Shown: positions 47,712 through 63,915, counted from the first letter of the stretch. The stretch is 64,000 nucleotides of DNA from Flammula alnicola (GCA_015499995.1 JADNRV010000019.1:417768-481767); one strand, 5' to 3'. Notes: generated by a model not told the origin, from the sequence alone. Program-made: numbers and translations.

Positions 47712-49115
47712 ATGCTTGACGCTAAGCTCTCAGAAGCTGGAACTCTCAAGAAACTCCTCGATGGTCAGTATTTACGCGCTCTTGCTCACCATGCGTTGCA
47801 TTCTTGACACCGCGTTTCTTAGCCATCAAAGAGCTGGTGACGGACGCCAACTTTGAGTGCAACGAGGAGGGTATCGTGCTCCAGGCAATGGACAACTCCC
47901 ACGTAGCGCTCGTTTCTGTCAAGTTCGCTGCCCCAGCATTCAAGCGATATCGATGTGATCGCCCCATGCCCCTCGGTGTCAACCTGACAAGTCTCACGAA
48001 GGTCCTCAAGTGCGCCAAGGATGATGATATCTGTACTCTTAAGGCCGCAGATGAAGCAGACGTTCTTAACCTCGTATATGAAGCGAAAAGTGGGTCTTTT
48101 TTCGCGTCTTTTCTCCTTTGACGCGTCGTCTTCGCTGTTCATCCATCTCTTTGCCTTTTCCCTAATGTCGCGTCTTTTATGACTTACCTCATTCTTTACT
48201 ATAGACTCTGACCGAATTGCTGAATACGACATGAAGCTCATGGATATCGATGCCGACACCCTTAACATCCCCGAGACCGAGTACGATGCACGTGTCACAA
48301 TGCCCGCTGCAGAATTCACTCGCATTGTACGCGACCTCTCTCAGCTTGGCGAAAGCGTGCGGATAGAGGTCAGCAAAGAGGGAGTCCGCTTCGCCAGCGA
48401 CGGAGAGGCCGCCAATGGTAGTGTCCTCCTTCGCCAGTCCGACGGATCTCACATCAGCGGCACGAAGATCATGCCAAAAACCGAGGATACAAACGACGCT
48501 GAAGCCGGCGAGGACGACGAGGAAGAAGGTGGCAGCAGCTCCAAGGAGAAGAAGACAAAGGTCAAGAAGGAGAAAGGCGACGGCGACATCGACATGGAAG
48601 ATGAGGACAAGGAGAAAGAAGATGAAGACGAGGAAGAATTCAAGCCCAAGTCCGACGAGGAGGGCGAGGAGGAGAAGGACGGGGAAGACGAAGAAGAGGA
48701 CGAAGAAGAGAGCAACAGCAAGAAGAGGAAAAAGAAGGTTCGTGGCTCTGTATTTCTTTGCTCTCTTTTCTTACATTCCCGTAGGCAACTGCAACCGGCA
48801 AGGCTAGCAAAAAAGCCAAGACCTCCAAATCAAAGGGCAAGTCGGCCGACGACGATGACAGCACTGGCGTTGTGATCGAGATGAACCAACACGTCTCGTT
48901 GACATTCTCCCTCAAATACCTCGTCAACTTCTCCAAGAGTGCGAGTTTGTCACCCAGGGTCCAGCTCATGATGAGCAATGATGTACCTCTCCTGGTATGC
49001 CTCTTCTTTGCATCTAATATTCGTCCGTCTCCCTAATTCATGTTTCTAGGTCGCCTACGACTTCAGCCAGGGATATATCCGCTACTACCTCGCTCCCAAG
49101 ATCGGTGACGACTGA
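47712..49115 (+). CDS. PCNA: PCNA sliding clamp with a large charged insertion
   Basis: Exons are 47712-47763, 47823-48089, 48205-48737, 48785-48994 and 49050-49115, giving 375 residues. Family PCNAs are about 260. It has [67 protein letters not shown] (interdomain connector region) and [14 protein letters not shown]. The final strands are [15 protein letters not shown] and [10 protein letters not shown]. It forms the trimeric ring that tethers DNA polymerase and repair factors. Between LLRQSDG (about residue 187) and GVVIEMN (about 312) lies a stretch of Glu, Asp, Lys and Ser, ending in Lys-rich blocks ([20 protein letters not shown]). It is encoded in frame across an intron. In ordinary PCNA this is a short surface loop. 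The core residues are intact, so the clamp is likely functional. Confidence 0.97.
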
Positions 49116-49726
49116 TCCTCCACTTTTAACCACACGTTCCTCATGGACCATTTTGATGTCTCTAAAAATCTATACACGTCGCTCGCGGTCTCTTGTCGTA
49201 TCTGAATTGCACCTCTGTATTCTGTTTTAGCGAATTTCTACCTGTTTTATAACGCATTTCATTCGGGACGCTATTATCTGCCCTCTACCATCTCAGAATA
49301 TCGTGTTGAGCGTTCGGCTGAACTTATGTTACGCAAAGGGCTTGTCTGTTTCGACACCTACCTTGCAAAGAGGTCTTCCAAGTACCATGTCCTACGTTAC
49401 CGTAGATCGTAGATTAGATTAGATTGTATGTGTATGGTCGTGTGTGCCAGCGCGCCGATACGGAGTGTAAAACGCACTTTGACCGCAACGCGACGCCAAC
49501 ATTGTAGAAAGTATGTACGTCCTAACTTACTTTATTATATACGTCCCCAACCTTCATCGTACTCGAAAACAGGAACACGTCGTACTGGCGGAGTAGCACG
49601 CAAGGCGGACAGTACGTGTATCAATTTCCAGTCTCACATTTTATTTCCACTGATCTATTTGTAACAGATATCGATAAACCGTTAGAATATCAACCCGTCT
49701 ACCCAGGACCTCCAAGTATACACTGC
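49116..49726. other. Intergenic between PCNA and the SWA2-like gene
   Basis: PCNA 3' flank and promoter side of the next gene. No gene supported. Confidence 0.45.
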
Positions 49727-52700
49727 ATGTCCGATTCATTCGAGGATTTGTGGTCTTCGTCAGCGCCTCTTCCACCCAAATCCAAACCTCAAACCCTCTC
49801 TTCAGCTTCCTCCGCAGCACCGCCATATTCTTCTTCCGTCAACTCTTCAAAACCAGACGTATTTTCCCTCCTTGCGTCTTCAGGATCCACAACTCCGAGA
49901 TATGGCGCGAGTTCATTGTCGCTCAATGCATCCGCCCCTTCTTCACGCTCCATAACTCCTTCTTTGTCGTCCTTGTCAACCGGAGTAGTGAGGTCGAGTC
50001 GAGGAACCCCCGTACCGCCCACCAAACCCACAACACAAAGTTCAGGAGATGCCTTTGGGGACCTTTTCACGTCCTCTAGCAACTCCAATGGAAATGCTTC
50101 CATGACGCTTGCAGCTCGTCTCGCTCTGGAGGCAAAGCAACGCCAGCATGGATCTTCGGTTCCGCAGAAGCAGCTCGCGCAAGTGCAGGGGCACGATTCG
50201 TCGGCATGGGCGGGTTTAGATTCACTTGGTGGAAGTGGATTCGTGGGATTCGAGACCATGTCATCGTCAGCTTCCAAACAACAACGTGCCTCGTCAGCAA
50301 TCGAAGACGATTGGGGCCTTGGTGATTTTGGTGCTGGAGCTGTCTCCAGCGCCTCTGCTTCGAAGAATGTATCCACGAACGCAAGTGCCAAATCAACACC
50401 GCAGCTACGGACACAACCCGAACCTCAGCGACCCACTCAGAGAACAGCGAACACTCTGTGGGATTTGGACGACTTCGCTTCCCCCTCGCCTCCTCCTTCT
50501 ACATCCAGCGCTGCCCCGGAATCTACTCAATCGAAGGAGCAACCAAGCCACATCGACTCGCCCGATGATGATTTCGATTTTGGTGGTAGAGAAGATCGCG
50601 TGGACCAGGAACGGCGACACCATCACCATGGTCATCGTCGCCATGGTCATAGCCACCGCTCAGGGCAGGGGCGAGGCTTGCTGGACCTGGACGATGACGA
50701 TCTCGATTCAGCTGTAGACGGGCAGCATAGGAGTGGATACGGACGAGATATCGGTCGAGGGTTGTTGGACGATGATGCGTTTAGTTCGAAGCCCAGTGTC
50801 GCAGCGATACACCACGACGAAGACGATATTCTAGGCATGCTGAGCAAGCCGGTAGAAGTTGTCAGAGCACATGTTGGCGAGAGGCGGACGGGACAAGTGC
50901 GTGTTATTGTTCTATCAACACGCGAACTAACAAACTAATCTATACATTATTTTATCTTTTCAGGATCCTAACACAGCGTCTCCCAGCCCTCGAAATCCTG
51001 AAAGCACCAATTCCAAAGCGAAATTGACAGTCTCTCCGCCTTCGCCTCCACCCCACATCCTCGGCCAAATTGTTGAGATGGGATTTTCCGTCCAGCAGGC
51101 GAAGAAGGCTCTGGCTGCAACGAGCAATGGCATAGACGTCCAGGCCGCTTTGGAGAGTCTTTTGGGTGACAGTGGAGGGTCCAACAGAATCACGACTGCC
51201 GAAGGAGCAGAGCGAGAACGGCCCCACGACAACGAACGCCAGAGACCTCGCGAATCTCCTCCTCCTCCATCCCACCCCGCTCGAGTCCGCGGTGCACCGA
51301 AAGGTCAGAAAGAGCGCGAACGAGAACGAAAGGAACGAGAACTTGAACGCCTGCGCCGCGAGGGAGAAGGATCGGCGTCGAGTGGTGCTGTGGTGTCCGA
51401 CATCCAAGAGCATGCTGATAAGCTGCTTTTGCAAGCATCGGAGATTGGACTCAGCGTCTTCAGCAAGGCGAGCGCGTTCTGGAAGGAAGGGAAGGAGAAG
51501 GTGGTTAAAGCTTACGAGGAACGTGCAGCGGGCACCGGACCTGTGGATGGTTTCGCATCTGGTTCTCGGAGGGGCGCTAGAGGCGGGGCTAGTGGTCCCA
51601 GAGTAGACGGACGACCGAAGTGGATGCAGGAGTCGTTGCACATCAGCGACGAGGAGGAAGTTGGTTTCAAGGATCTACACTCGCCTGCGCTGGAGTCGAC
51701 AACCCAGGAATCGCGAGTTGACGTGTACATCCAGGAGGAAGTCCATGAAGTGGATCTCTTCTCGGATGCCATTCCTTCGACTCAAACACCGGCGTCGAAG
51801 CAACGTCAACCCCCTGCTCCGGCAACGAACACAAAGCCCAACATACGCCAATCATCTACTTCCTCTTTCTCAAATAGACCCACCCCCACATCGACTCCAC
51901 CGATCAACCGTGCCCGGCCGCGAGATCTCCCTACCGCATCGCCTGCTGCTATCGCTCAAGCTCTAAAACACAAATCCTCCGGTACAGAGCAGTTCAAACT
52001 TGGCCAATACGGATCTGCGGCGGAGTCGTACAGCCTGGCGATCAGCGCCATGCCCGACGGCCATCTCCTGTTGGTGCCGCTGTACACGAATCGCGCGCTG
52101 GCCAGGTTGAAGACGGGAGAATACGTCGCTGCAGGCGAGGACTGTACGAAAGCATTGGGGATCATTGTTGGCGGTAGCAGTGCTTCGTCCGAGGGCGATT
52201 CGTTCGGCCTCGCAGGCTCGGTGTCGGATGGTCCGCGGACGACCGTATGGTCGCCTGCGATTGAGCCCAAAGAGGTTGTTGCTACTGGACAGTCCAAGGC
52301 TAATGAGGCAGGGTGGGCACACCCGCAAGGCCTGGGCGTGGATTTATGTGACGGATACGTGAAAGCGTTGAGGAGGCGCGCAGAGGCTTGGGAAGGGCGA
52401 GAGAAATGGGGCGAAGCTGGAAAGGACTGGGAGGTCTTAGCTGGAAGTGGGGCAGGAGGTCAATGGGTCGCTGAGGGGGTGCGAAGAGAAGCTGTACGAG
52501 GTGCGGGGCGGTGTCGGAGGATGGTCGACGGCGCTACTACTGTTGCTGGCACTGCCGCTTCTGTATCATCTGCCTCTACGCCTAACCAGGCTTCAAAACC
52601 CATTTCACGACCCAAGCCGAAGCCTAAACCTGTTGTTAGCGACTCTACGCCCTCACAAGCCCTTCGTGCCCTCCGATCCAGTAACGCCCAAGCTGAAGCC

Positions 52701-53219
52701 GACGACATCCTGAAACATAGCCTTAAGGACTCTGTCGACGCTCGCCTAAATGCGTGGCGCACTGGGAAAGAGACCAACATCCGCGCTTTATTAGCCAGTC
52801 TCGATATCGTCCTGTGGGAGGAGATACTGCGAGGAGGTGTTAAAGTGAACGGATTGGGAGACTTGGTTACGCCGGCCCAGGTCAAGAAGGGCTACGTGAG
52901 AGCAATTGGGAAGGTTCATCCTGATAAAGTGAGTTTTTTTGCACCTCCTTGGCCTTTCATTATTTTCTACCCGCACTGTATTTCGTTTCATACATCGCTA
53001 TTTTTCTTCTTGCTTTCTCAATACCTGCACCTTATGCACGACTTCTTTTCCTCTCGTTTATCGTATCCCATCCTTGTTAAGTGGGCATCACCATTACTGA
53101 CCCATTTTGTTGAACAGCTCAATGCATCAAACTCGACCGTGGAGCAACGCATGCTCGCTAATGGTGTCTTCGGTACGCTGAATGAGGCATGGATTGCTTT
53201 CCAAGCAGGGCAGAAGTGA
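49727..53219 (+). CDS. SWA2: SWA2/auxilin-like clathrin-uncoating factor (UBA, TPR, J domain)
   Basis: Exons are 49727-50896, 50964-52928 and 53118-53219 in phase 0, giving 1,078 residues. Residues 1-390 are disordered, with DDWGLGDFG, LWDLDDFASP and DDDFDFGG motifs suited to clathrin or adaptor binding. A UBA domain follows (ILGQIVEMGFSVQQAKKAL, GIDVQAALESLLG). Next is a Glu/Arg coiled coil, then TPR helices (GTEQFKLGQYGSAAESYSLA, VPLYTNRALARLKTGEY, GYVKALRRRAEAWEGRE). The C-terminal J domain has the HPD motif (AIGKVHPDK) and ends FGTLNEAWIAFQAGQK. The order UBA-TPR-J is that of yeast Swa2/Aux1, which recruits Hsp70 to strip clathrin coats. The frame is clean throughout. Confidence 0.88.
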
Positions 53220-53678
53220 GGCTACGGGTTTGAGGTTGCATGCTGCGACGTTTCTTGGTAGACCTCTGTAGAAAGCTCAGCAAACGGGTATCGTCGTATT
53301 TTCGTTAATATAATATAAGGCGCCTTAGTGCGCAGTTGCAGTTTTGCGCCCAGTCTAGATGTACTCAATACTGCAGACTCCAAACCGGACGCTCTTATGT
53401 ACAAGTACATGACCAAATGCCCCAAACTCGACATAACGCGTCCAGTCCAGACCCATGTGCAAAGCACCATTGACACCCGGGAGAAGACAGCGCCGAACTG
53501 CCGGGTGAGATCGCCCATCATCACGGAGGCAAGGTTCCTTCCGATAATCGAAAATTGACCTCACATTTAACGGCACACGATCATAAATCTCATCTCATCT
53601 CAACCCCCCTCCTCCTCGTCGTCAGTATATCCCCTTTTCCCTTTAAAACTGCGGTTCTGACCTCTTTGCAGACTCCCC
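53220..53678. other. Intergenic before PHO84
   Basis: Promoter side of the phosphate transporter gene. I saw no CACGTG-type Pho4 site here. One CACGTG lies in the first intron near 53,876. Confidence 0.4.
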
Positions 53679-55901
53679 ATGGCGGAAACGGCTCACCCAA
53701 TCACGCTGACCCAGTCTGCTCAGCACCGTGCAGAGCTGGAAGAATTCGAGCGTGAGGATGGCCGCCCTGCGTTCGTACTGACATTCAGCGAGGTCAAGCT
53801 GCTCGGGATCGCTGGGGTTGGATTTTTCCTGGATGGTAAATATGAACTCTTTTCTAGCTTCATTGTATCGGCGACCACGTGCTCACTGTTTGATAGCGTA
53901 TGATCTGTTCATCATCAACGTAGGTTCTTTCTTCTGAACCATCATGTTCGTCAATCCTGACCTTTGGGCGTCTATTAGCCCGTCACCACCATGCTTCAAT
54001 ACCGTCTCTATGAAGGTGGGCATCTGCCCACCAATCTCGAGGGTTTCGTCAAAGCAGGAGCCAACATTGGCTCGGTCATCGGCCAATTCGCTTTTGGTGA
54101 GCTCGTTTTTTCTTTTCTCCTATTACATAACCTCATATGTTCGTTCTTAGGTTACGCCGCCGATTCGCTAGGACGCAAGGCTGTCTGTGAGTTGAGGCTC
54201 CGCCTTTCTCTTCTGCTTCGTCTCTAACTTTTTTAGATGGCAAAGAACTCATGCTCATCATTCTCGCGACCATCCTCACCCTCACCACCCCTACCGGCAC
54301 CCTCAAACCCGACTCCTGCCTCATCTATCTGGGGGTTTTCCGTATCCTGCTCGGCATCGGCGTGGGTGGAGATTATCCCATGTCCGCCTCTATCACCTCC
54401 GACCGCGCCAACATCCGCAAGCGCGGCACCATGTTGGCGTACATCTTCTCCAACCAAGGTTGGGGATCCTTCGTCGGTTCTCTTGCCACCATCATCGTCC
54501 TTGCGTGCTATAAGGGCACCATGGAAAATGGCGGGCACACGTCCAAGGTCGATGGAGGTACACATTGTCCTTTTTCGCTTTGTTTCCTTGCTCATCTTTG
54601 ACCTTCTTAGTTTGGCGTATCGTCGTCGGCATCTCCCTCATTCCCGCCTTCGGTACTCTTTACCAGCGCCTCACGCTTCCCGAGTCGACACGCTACCTCA
54701 AGGCGCAGAAGATGAAACATCAAGACCACGCCAACGAGGCCGCGGACGACATCGACAGGCTCAAGCAGGCCCAGCATGCCGAAGAGCTCCGCATGCAGAA
54801 CGAGAAACCTGAGGACTCATCTCTCGATGACAAATCCGCCAACCAGAAGATCGACGAGGAGACGGCACCGGTGGAGATGGTCGTCAAGAAGCCGGCACAC
54901 TTCAAGGGTGTGTATATTTCTTCCTCGTTTGTTTTCGATATACTTACATCGTGCACAGAGTTCCTCAAGTACTTCTCTGAATGGCGCCATGCGAAGCTGC
55001 TCATCGGCACTTGCATGTGCTGGTTCTTGCTCGATATTGCGTAAGTTTACTTTATTTCATTGACCACACCTGCTCATATGTTTCAGTTTCTACGGTATCA
55101 ATCTCAACCAGAACGTCGTGCTTCAACAAATCGGCTATGATGGAAAGACCGGGACTCCTTGGAACAGACTCTTCAAGGTCTCAACGGGTGGCATGATCAT
55201 CACCGCTCTCGGATTTGTGCCCGGTAAGTCTTGCTTTCCTCTCCGCGTTCTTGTTTAACTCATTTCCACAGGATACTTTGCCTCGGTCCTCACCATCGAG
55301 CTCCTCGGACGCAAGTGGATCCAGGTGCAGGGATTCCTGCTGGCTGCTCTCTTCCGTATGTCCTATCTCGTGCTTCATCCCTTCGTATTCTAATCCCCTT
55401 CAGTGGGCATCCTTGCGGGCAGGTTCTACGAGCTCAGCAAGGTCTCCTTCATCGTGTGCTTTGCCTTCCTGCAATTTTTCTTCAACTTCGGCGCTAACAC
55501 CACGACATACGTGCGTCGTCTTCCCTTCCTTTTCGTCGCCCATGTCTAACGTTCACTTTTAGTGTTACCCCGCCGAGGTCTTCCCACACGCTTCCGCGCC
55601 ACCGCGCACGGCATCTCCGCCGCCGCGGGCAAGTGCGGCGCCATTATCTCCGCGCTCGCCTTCAACACGCTCTCCAAACGCATCGGCACCCCCGCCATCC
55701 TCTGGATCTTCGTTGGATGCTGCATCTTCGGTGCTTGTACGTCCCCCTTGATACTCTATATTCGAGCGCATGCTGATCTTGGTTCTTCGCGCAGTCTTCA
55801 CTCTACTTCTGCCGGAGGTCAAGGGCCGCGACCCCGACGCTGTCCTCGCTGAGGAGCTCCGCGTGAAGCGCGAGGCGCGCAAGACACAGGTGGCGAACTG
55901 A
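53679..55901 (+). CDS. PHO84: PHO84-type inorganic phosphate:H+ symporter (MFS)
   Basis: About a dozen exons. The start MAETAHPITLTQSAQ leads to VKLLGIAGVGFFLDAYDLFI, then GANIGSVIGQFAFGYAADSL, and the family signature LLGIGVGGDYPMSASI. A central charged loop (QAQHAEELRMQNEKPEDSS) separates the two six-helix halves. The second half has CMCWFLLDIAFYGINLNQNV, PGYFASVLTIELLGRKWIQ, FLQFFFNFGANTTTYC and PTRFRATAHGISAAAGKCGA. It imports phosphate at the plasma membrane. At about 55,583 the frame breaks in EVF/PTRF: the sequence has CCC where four C would keep the frame. As written, the last about 80 residues are lost, which would remove helices 11-12. Otherwise intact. Confidence 0.87.
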
Positions 55902-58041
55902 TAGTATCGCTGCACGGTTGGAACTTTGGACTACGCCCCAAATATTGGACTTAGACTCAATGCTTATGGAATAACGAACTAACGTTGAACATTTTAAAAG
56001 CAATGATAACGCTCGCAATACCAAAAGTAACGTGGAGGCGGATGGAATGTATATAATGATCTGTAAATAGTAATTTTGCTCGAATGCTCGATGAAAACCT
56101 ATGAAACTAGAAAAACAGACCATATGTCCACAAGAACGAAATAAAGCGGATTTGGGCAGACGGAAAATGCGCCACTCCTTTTTGACTTGCCTTGCCATTG
56201 AAAGAATGATTGAAAGTATGCTCTCCCGTCTGGCAGGCAAACACCGAGTGAACGCTATTGACCCAGCAGATTGTTAGAAAACAAGAAACCTTGCCCAAAA
56301 GTGAAATGTCAAGAGCGCAGTGTCTCGAGCTAATTCTCTGCCTGAAAGGTGCACAATGTGAGATACATTAATGGCGAGTTTATGTGACTGCTACTCTGGT
56401 GCGAAGGTTGTCTATAGGATTGCGTTCGCTCTCTCTCTCTCTCTCAGATTCTCCTTTCCCATCTTGTCTCCTTATTTTATCTCCCTCATTCATGTTCCTG
56501 TCATGTGCTTTTACGACGACCACCCCAAACGCCCTCAAAACGGTGGAATATCCTTCCGTGCTTCCTTCCTGTTGCTTCACTTCCCATGTCGTACCCGCAC
56601 TCTATTCCATGCCATTCGTTCAACCATCACCCATTCCTTTCTATGGTCCCCCTTCGGTCTAAATTGAAACCTGCGTGCACTGTTGCCTGCGTGCACTTTT
56701 CATGATTTTCGTCAAATAGAAATGGGTGTTAATGAGAATCTTCAAGTTGTATCGTTTGATCAAATAGCGTCGTAGCACAAGCCATCTCCGAATTCCAGTT
56801 ACCAACGCAGTCGGGTTTATATTTCCTTCGCCGATTAGGCCACCATACACCGAGACATATCTTTCCCGTCTACTTACTCTGATCTTACCACGACAAAACG
56901 CCGGATACCTGTCGGTATTTCAATACCTGTTTGCGCTCCATATTTCACTCTCTTCCTTCGCGTATAGTCATCTACTTCCCACCACCCCCATACTAAATCG
57001 GCGTTGCATCTGTGACTTTCGGACCTACATCATAAGACTACCGCGTTCTCCCGGATGGTGGTTTGGAGGAGGTGCTTTTGGAGTGGAAGATGAAGGTCGA
57101 TGAGACGAGAGAGCAGGCTCCAAATTGCTCGGGTGTCGCTTAAAAGCCAGACTTTGTCGATCAAGGCTTCCACGAGCTCTAGTGGGGGAGACGGTGATGC
57201 TGACAGTGACTGAGGGCATCTGCTTTGAAGAAGTTGAAGGAGAAGTCGAATATGAATTGGGGATAACAACAGCGGAGGGAGGATGAACCGGAACTTGACG
57301 GAGTGTTGTAGAATTGAGGCGTTAACGCCTCAAATTTCAGTTCTCGGGTGTAACGTTCATGTTATACACCCGAAATGGATGACCGCGACCAGCTGACCCT
57401 TCAAAGCTTCAACAACAGGGCTCAGATCATAATCATCGCTTGTCGCGGCTAACCAACTAACCAACTTCATGCGCAACTTGGTGCAAGTTCTATTTCTCGC
57501 TTTACATAATTAACTGTGGGTTTTTTCGCGTGGCGACGACATGATTATTTTTGGATGTGTGATTTGCCTTGTCGTCATAATTCTCGGTTTTTGCGACGCT
57601 ATGGCCGACTCTCGATGTTTTCGCGAAGACCAGAACAGAATAACAATCGAGTCTAGTGCCTGATCTCTCTAGAAATTTACGTGATCAATGAGGGATTTCA
57701 GCTATGGCGGAGGGAATTTGCCAGAGGTCTAGCATCACATGTCAAATTTGTTTTACTCCAATGAGTTCATTTTTCTGTTTTTAACGGCCCACTTTCATTC
57801 ATTCTCCCAACCCGCACACCGAGTGTCGAGTAAGTTGACAATTTCCTGACACTGAAACTTGAACTCACGTCCTACTCCGTAGTCGTCACCCTCGCTCAAG
57901 CTTTGCTCTCCTCGTACAAGGCCGTCCTGCAACCTGTGAGTTGCTGGCCCTTTGTCTCATTCCTCGTCTCATTGCACACACTGAGCAGTTCAACATGGGT
58001 GCCAATTTCGATGACTCTCGCTTGAAACTGGCGAGAAGCCA
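55902..58041. other. Intergenic, no firm gene
   Basis: Includes a (CT)n run at 56428-56446, a Ser/Pro-rich minus-strand frame at 57219-57025 that I do not trust, and a 20-bp palindrome at 57314. From about 57,880 to 58,030 exon-like plus-strand pieces (VVTLAQALLSSYKAVLQP, a donor, then MGANFDDSRLKLARSQ and a stop) may be 5' exons of the ATPase or an unrelated small gene. Confidence 0.4.
57314..57333. repeat. Perfect 20-bp palindrome with adjacent hairpin
   Basis: TTGAGGCGTTAACGCCTCAA reads the same on both strands. Starting about 11 bp downstream, CGGGTGTAAC and GTTATACACCCG form a second hairpin. Could be an element terminus or a protein-binding site. Confidence 0.8.
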
Positions 58042-61232
<3,191 letters not shown>

Positions 61233-62869
61233 ATGGGTGATGGTGCAGTTGTTTTCTATCTTACGACATAAAATGTAACATGATGGCATTTTTGTACGTT
61301 TTAGATGTTTAGAGGAGTATTTGAACGCAGCATATGTAGTCTATTCAGGAAGCATGTACACATTACATCCTAACGCAGAATCGCAACGCACACATTCATG
61401 ACTTGAATAACGAATCGTGACTCGCAGGGATACCAAATATCATCCAGCAAGTGCACATATAGTTATCGTGCCCACAAGCGGGATATGTAATGACCAGTTC
61501 TTTTTTGACATTATCTACCAGGCAGAAATACGTTCTCTCCAAGTGGCGGCCGTGTAAACTCGAGGATGAGATGAGGAAATCTCCATCGTGGTAGAACTTC
61601 GGCAAGCGTCAATCAATAAGACGCAGCCATATCAAAAGGTTTGGCTAATTGCATAACTTTGATAATGGCGTATTAGATTTGAGACGAGTGGAGGTATTAT
61701 ATGTAGTCCACCGCCGTTTCTTGATTGTTGAGTCGTCGAGGCAAAGTTGGAAGGCATCAGACCGATCCGAGCGGAGAAACTTCGATTCGGATTATTTTCT
61801 TCTCGGCTATTGCTTTTCTCATCGACACCCAACCACACACAGCCTATCTGGCGTATGCAAGGCGTATGTATATTGAAGCCTTGAAAACACGTGGGACGAA
61901 CTGATACCCATACCTGCTGTCGTAGAACATCTAGAGCGATGGTGATCCAGGATGATACTCTATTCTGACAGAGCAAGTTCTAATATTATTCCCCCACCAC
62001 TAGGGCCCCTACTAGTCGGAGAATAATGGCATGCTAGAGGTTTACAAAGACAAAAGGAACGAGGCGCGGAAATGACTAGGCATTCGAAGAGGCAACTCCC
62101 AAAAATCGATATTCGGGAGCGTCTTGTAATCCGCGTGCCCAAATTTCTTGAGAACACATTGAAGATAGTGCCAACGTATGAGGCCGGGCGGGGGGTTGGT
62201 GGCGAGCTGGGGCTGAGGAGGACTAGCAGTGCGTCCATGTATGATGGGCATTGTTGTCGGGAGCATGAACTCTCCACATATTGTGTGCACGCAGCTGGAA
62301 TTTCAGCCCTGAAGACGTGGCACTCGTACAGATTCTAAAATTTCGTCGACACATGATTTAGGAGATGAGAAAAGATGAATTCACCACAGACACAAACCCA
62401 AGGGGGTGCGCCAATTAAAAAAAAGTACCTAGGGTCGATTTATTTTTTAAGCCAATATTTCACGGACTAACTAACTAACGTAATCAGGAACCATCCCGAT
62501 ATGGTAATATTACATCAGCAATGACGCCCTCCACCGGATTCCTCGCACGTCTCGGCGGCGGTCTTGCAAACCCATTTATGAGGTGCTTGCTTGAGGTTTA
62601 TTAAATGGTACTGCAGATGTATTAGTATAGTATTGCAATGAAATATAATTTTTTGACCATTGAAAATGGCCAAGAAAAGTGACTCACCCAATGTAGGGCC
62701 ATCAGTGGTGCAAACTATGTTCTACAACATTTCTATATGTATTACAGCTAGTATTTAATAGATGTAAGGCAATATATGATGTAAAACCTACCTTGGCTCA
62801 CTTCAAAGTACCTATTTTGGGACATTTATAGAGGGGTATAAATATTTTTTTCGCCAGCCAGCGGCTGGA
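61233..62869. other. Subtelomeric intergenic, no gene seen
   Basis: Only short frames. An A8 run near 62,420. ACTAACTAAC motifs near 62,468 and 62,870 resemble GGCTAACCAACTAACCAAC near 57,448. Confidence 0.45.
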
Positions 62870-63611
62870 CTAACTAACCAACCCCCGGTCAGCTATTAAG
62901 GTTCGCGCACCCCCTTGCACAAACCGCAGGCCCAGTTCGTATACATCGAAGTACGCATCGAGGTTGTTTGAGAGGCTGATGCCGAATCTTTCGTCATAGA
63001 TAGACAGATTCGGAATGGGAGGCGATGCTGATGAGAAATCGCGAAATATGATATGGGCAAGATGGTCGCCCATACGCTTGGGGCATATATGGCTGTTTAT
63101 AAGCGGGTACGTGCTCCCGTCACCCAGCACACTCCATCGCGGCGCTTGACACGATCGGCCATGGTGCTCGCGTGTCCCGTCGCGGTGGTGACAGATTTTC
63201 CAGTACGAGTGCTCATCTTTGACAGGCCGACAATGACTCCAACTGGGACGTCATAGAGGTAGATTGACGCGGTAAGCGGGTCCGTATGAGCGGCAGGACG
63301 CCACTGCTGCACGGCGCCGTTCCAAACAAGCAAAGAGCCGCGCAAAAAAGCAGGATCACAGATGTCATGGGCGATGTCGATCAGCCACTTGGACTGCTCT
63401 TGACGAGAGTACTGAGAAAATCATCGAGGGGCCCGCTAAGGAGGCAGATGACATCGGTGGTGTTTGGGGGAGGCTGAGGCGACATTGCTTGAGTGGCAAG
63501 CAAGTCGCTGGTGATGTTTGTCGATGGCAGAGGGTATAAGCCGACTGAGTTGGCAGAAATGCGCAGCTCCAGCTGGCCTACGAGGTGCTGAGGAGCCGAA
63601 TTGCTGTCCAT
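62870..63611 (-). pseudogene. HNH_2-type nuclease-domain protein, frame-broken and truncated
   Basis: From ATG 63611 (MDSNSAPQHLVGQLELR) the frame runs to DDFLSTLVKSS. It must shift near 63,402 to read KWLIDIAHDICDPAFL, SIYLYDVPVGVIVGLSK and VKRRDGVCWVTGAR. It shifts again near 63,115 to read YPLINSHICPKRMGDHL, SIYDERFGISLSNNLDAY and FDVYELGLRF. CWVTGAR...INSHICPKRMGDH is the HNH_2 core (PF13391): a Cys pair, the catalytic His and a downstream Asn/His, as in many mushroom proteins of unknown role. Each shift needs one added base. After LGLRF the sequence leaves the family, so the 3' end is truncated. It starts only about 300 bp from the telomere repeats. Confidence 0.7.
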
Positions 63612-63915
63612 CTTGGAGAAGCCAGACGACGCCTGGGGTAAGGTAGTCTTGACAGACGTACAGAATCAGGGATGGTGGGGTCAGAGCTGAGCGCTGACCC
63701 CTTCGGAGCTATAGTCTCCCGTAGTCAGACTAATAGATTCCGTGTCTTTTTTAGTGGGAGAGGACGACACTGCATCTGTAGTCTGATTTTACGCGCGCCC
63801 CTCGAACCGTTTCACACCACTTTTACATCATTTCAATAAGCGAGGTCACGTAGCGTTGGCGGGAGCTCCACGGCAGGATTTTGACGTTTGTCGATCAGAC
63901 TTCTTCAGTTGCCGG
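63612..63915. other. Telomere-adjacent sequence
   Basis: Promoter side of the HNH gene and the junction to the telomere. Contains GAGCTGAGCGCTGACCCC near 63,685. No gene. Confidence 0.45.

Noticed and set aside
49789..50391. 200-codon minus-strand frame inside the SWA2-like gene
   Set aside because: Antisense of the Ser-rich N-terminal exon. The plus strand has UBA, TPR and J domains.
57025..57219. A 64-codon Ser/Pro-rich minus-strand gene
   Set aside because: No splice context, no family match and ordinary intergenic composition.
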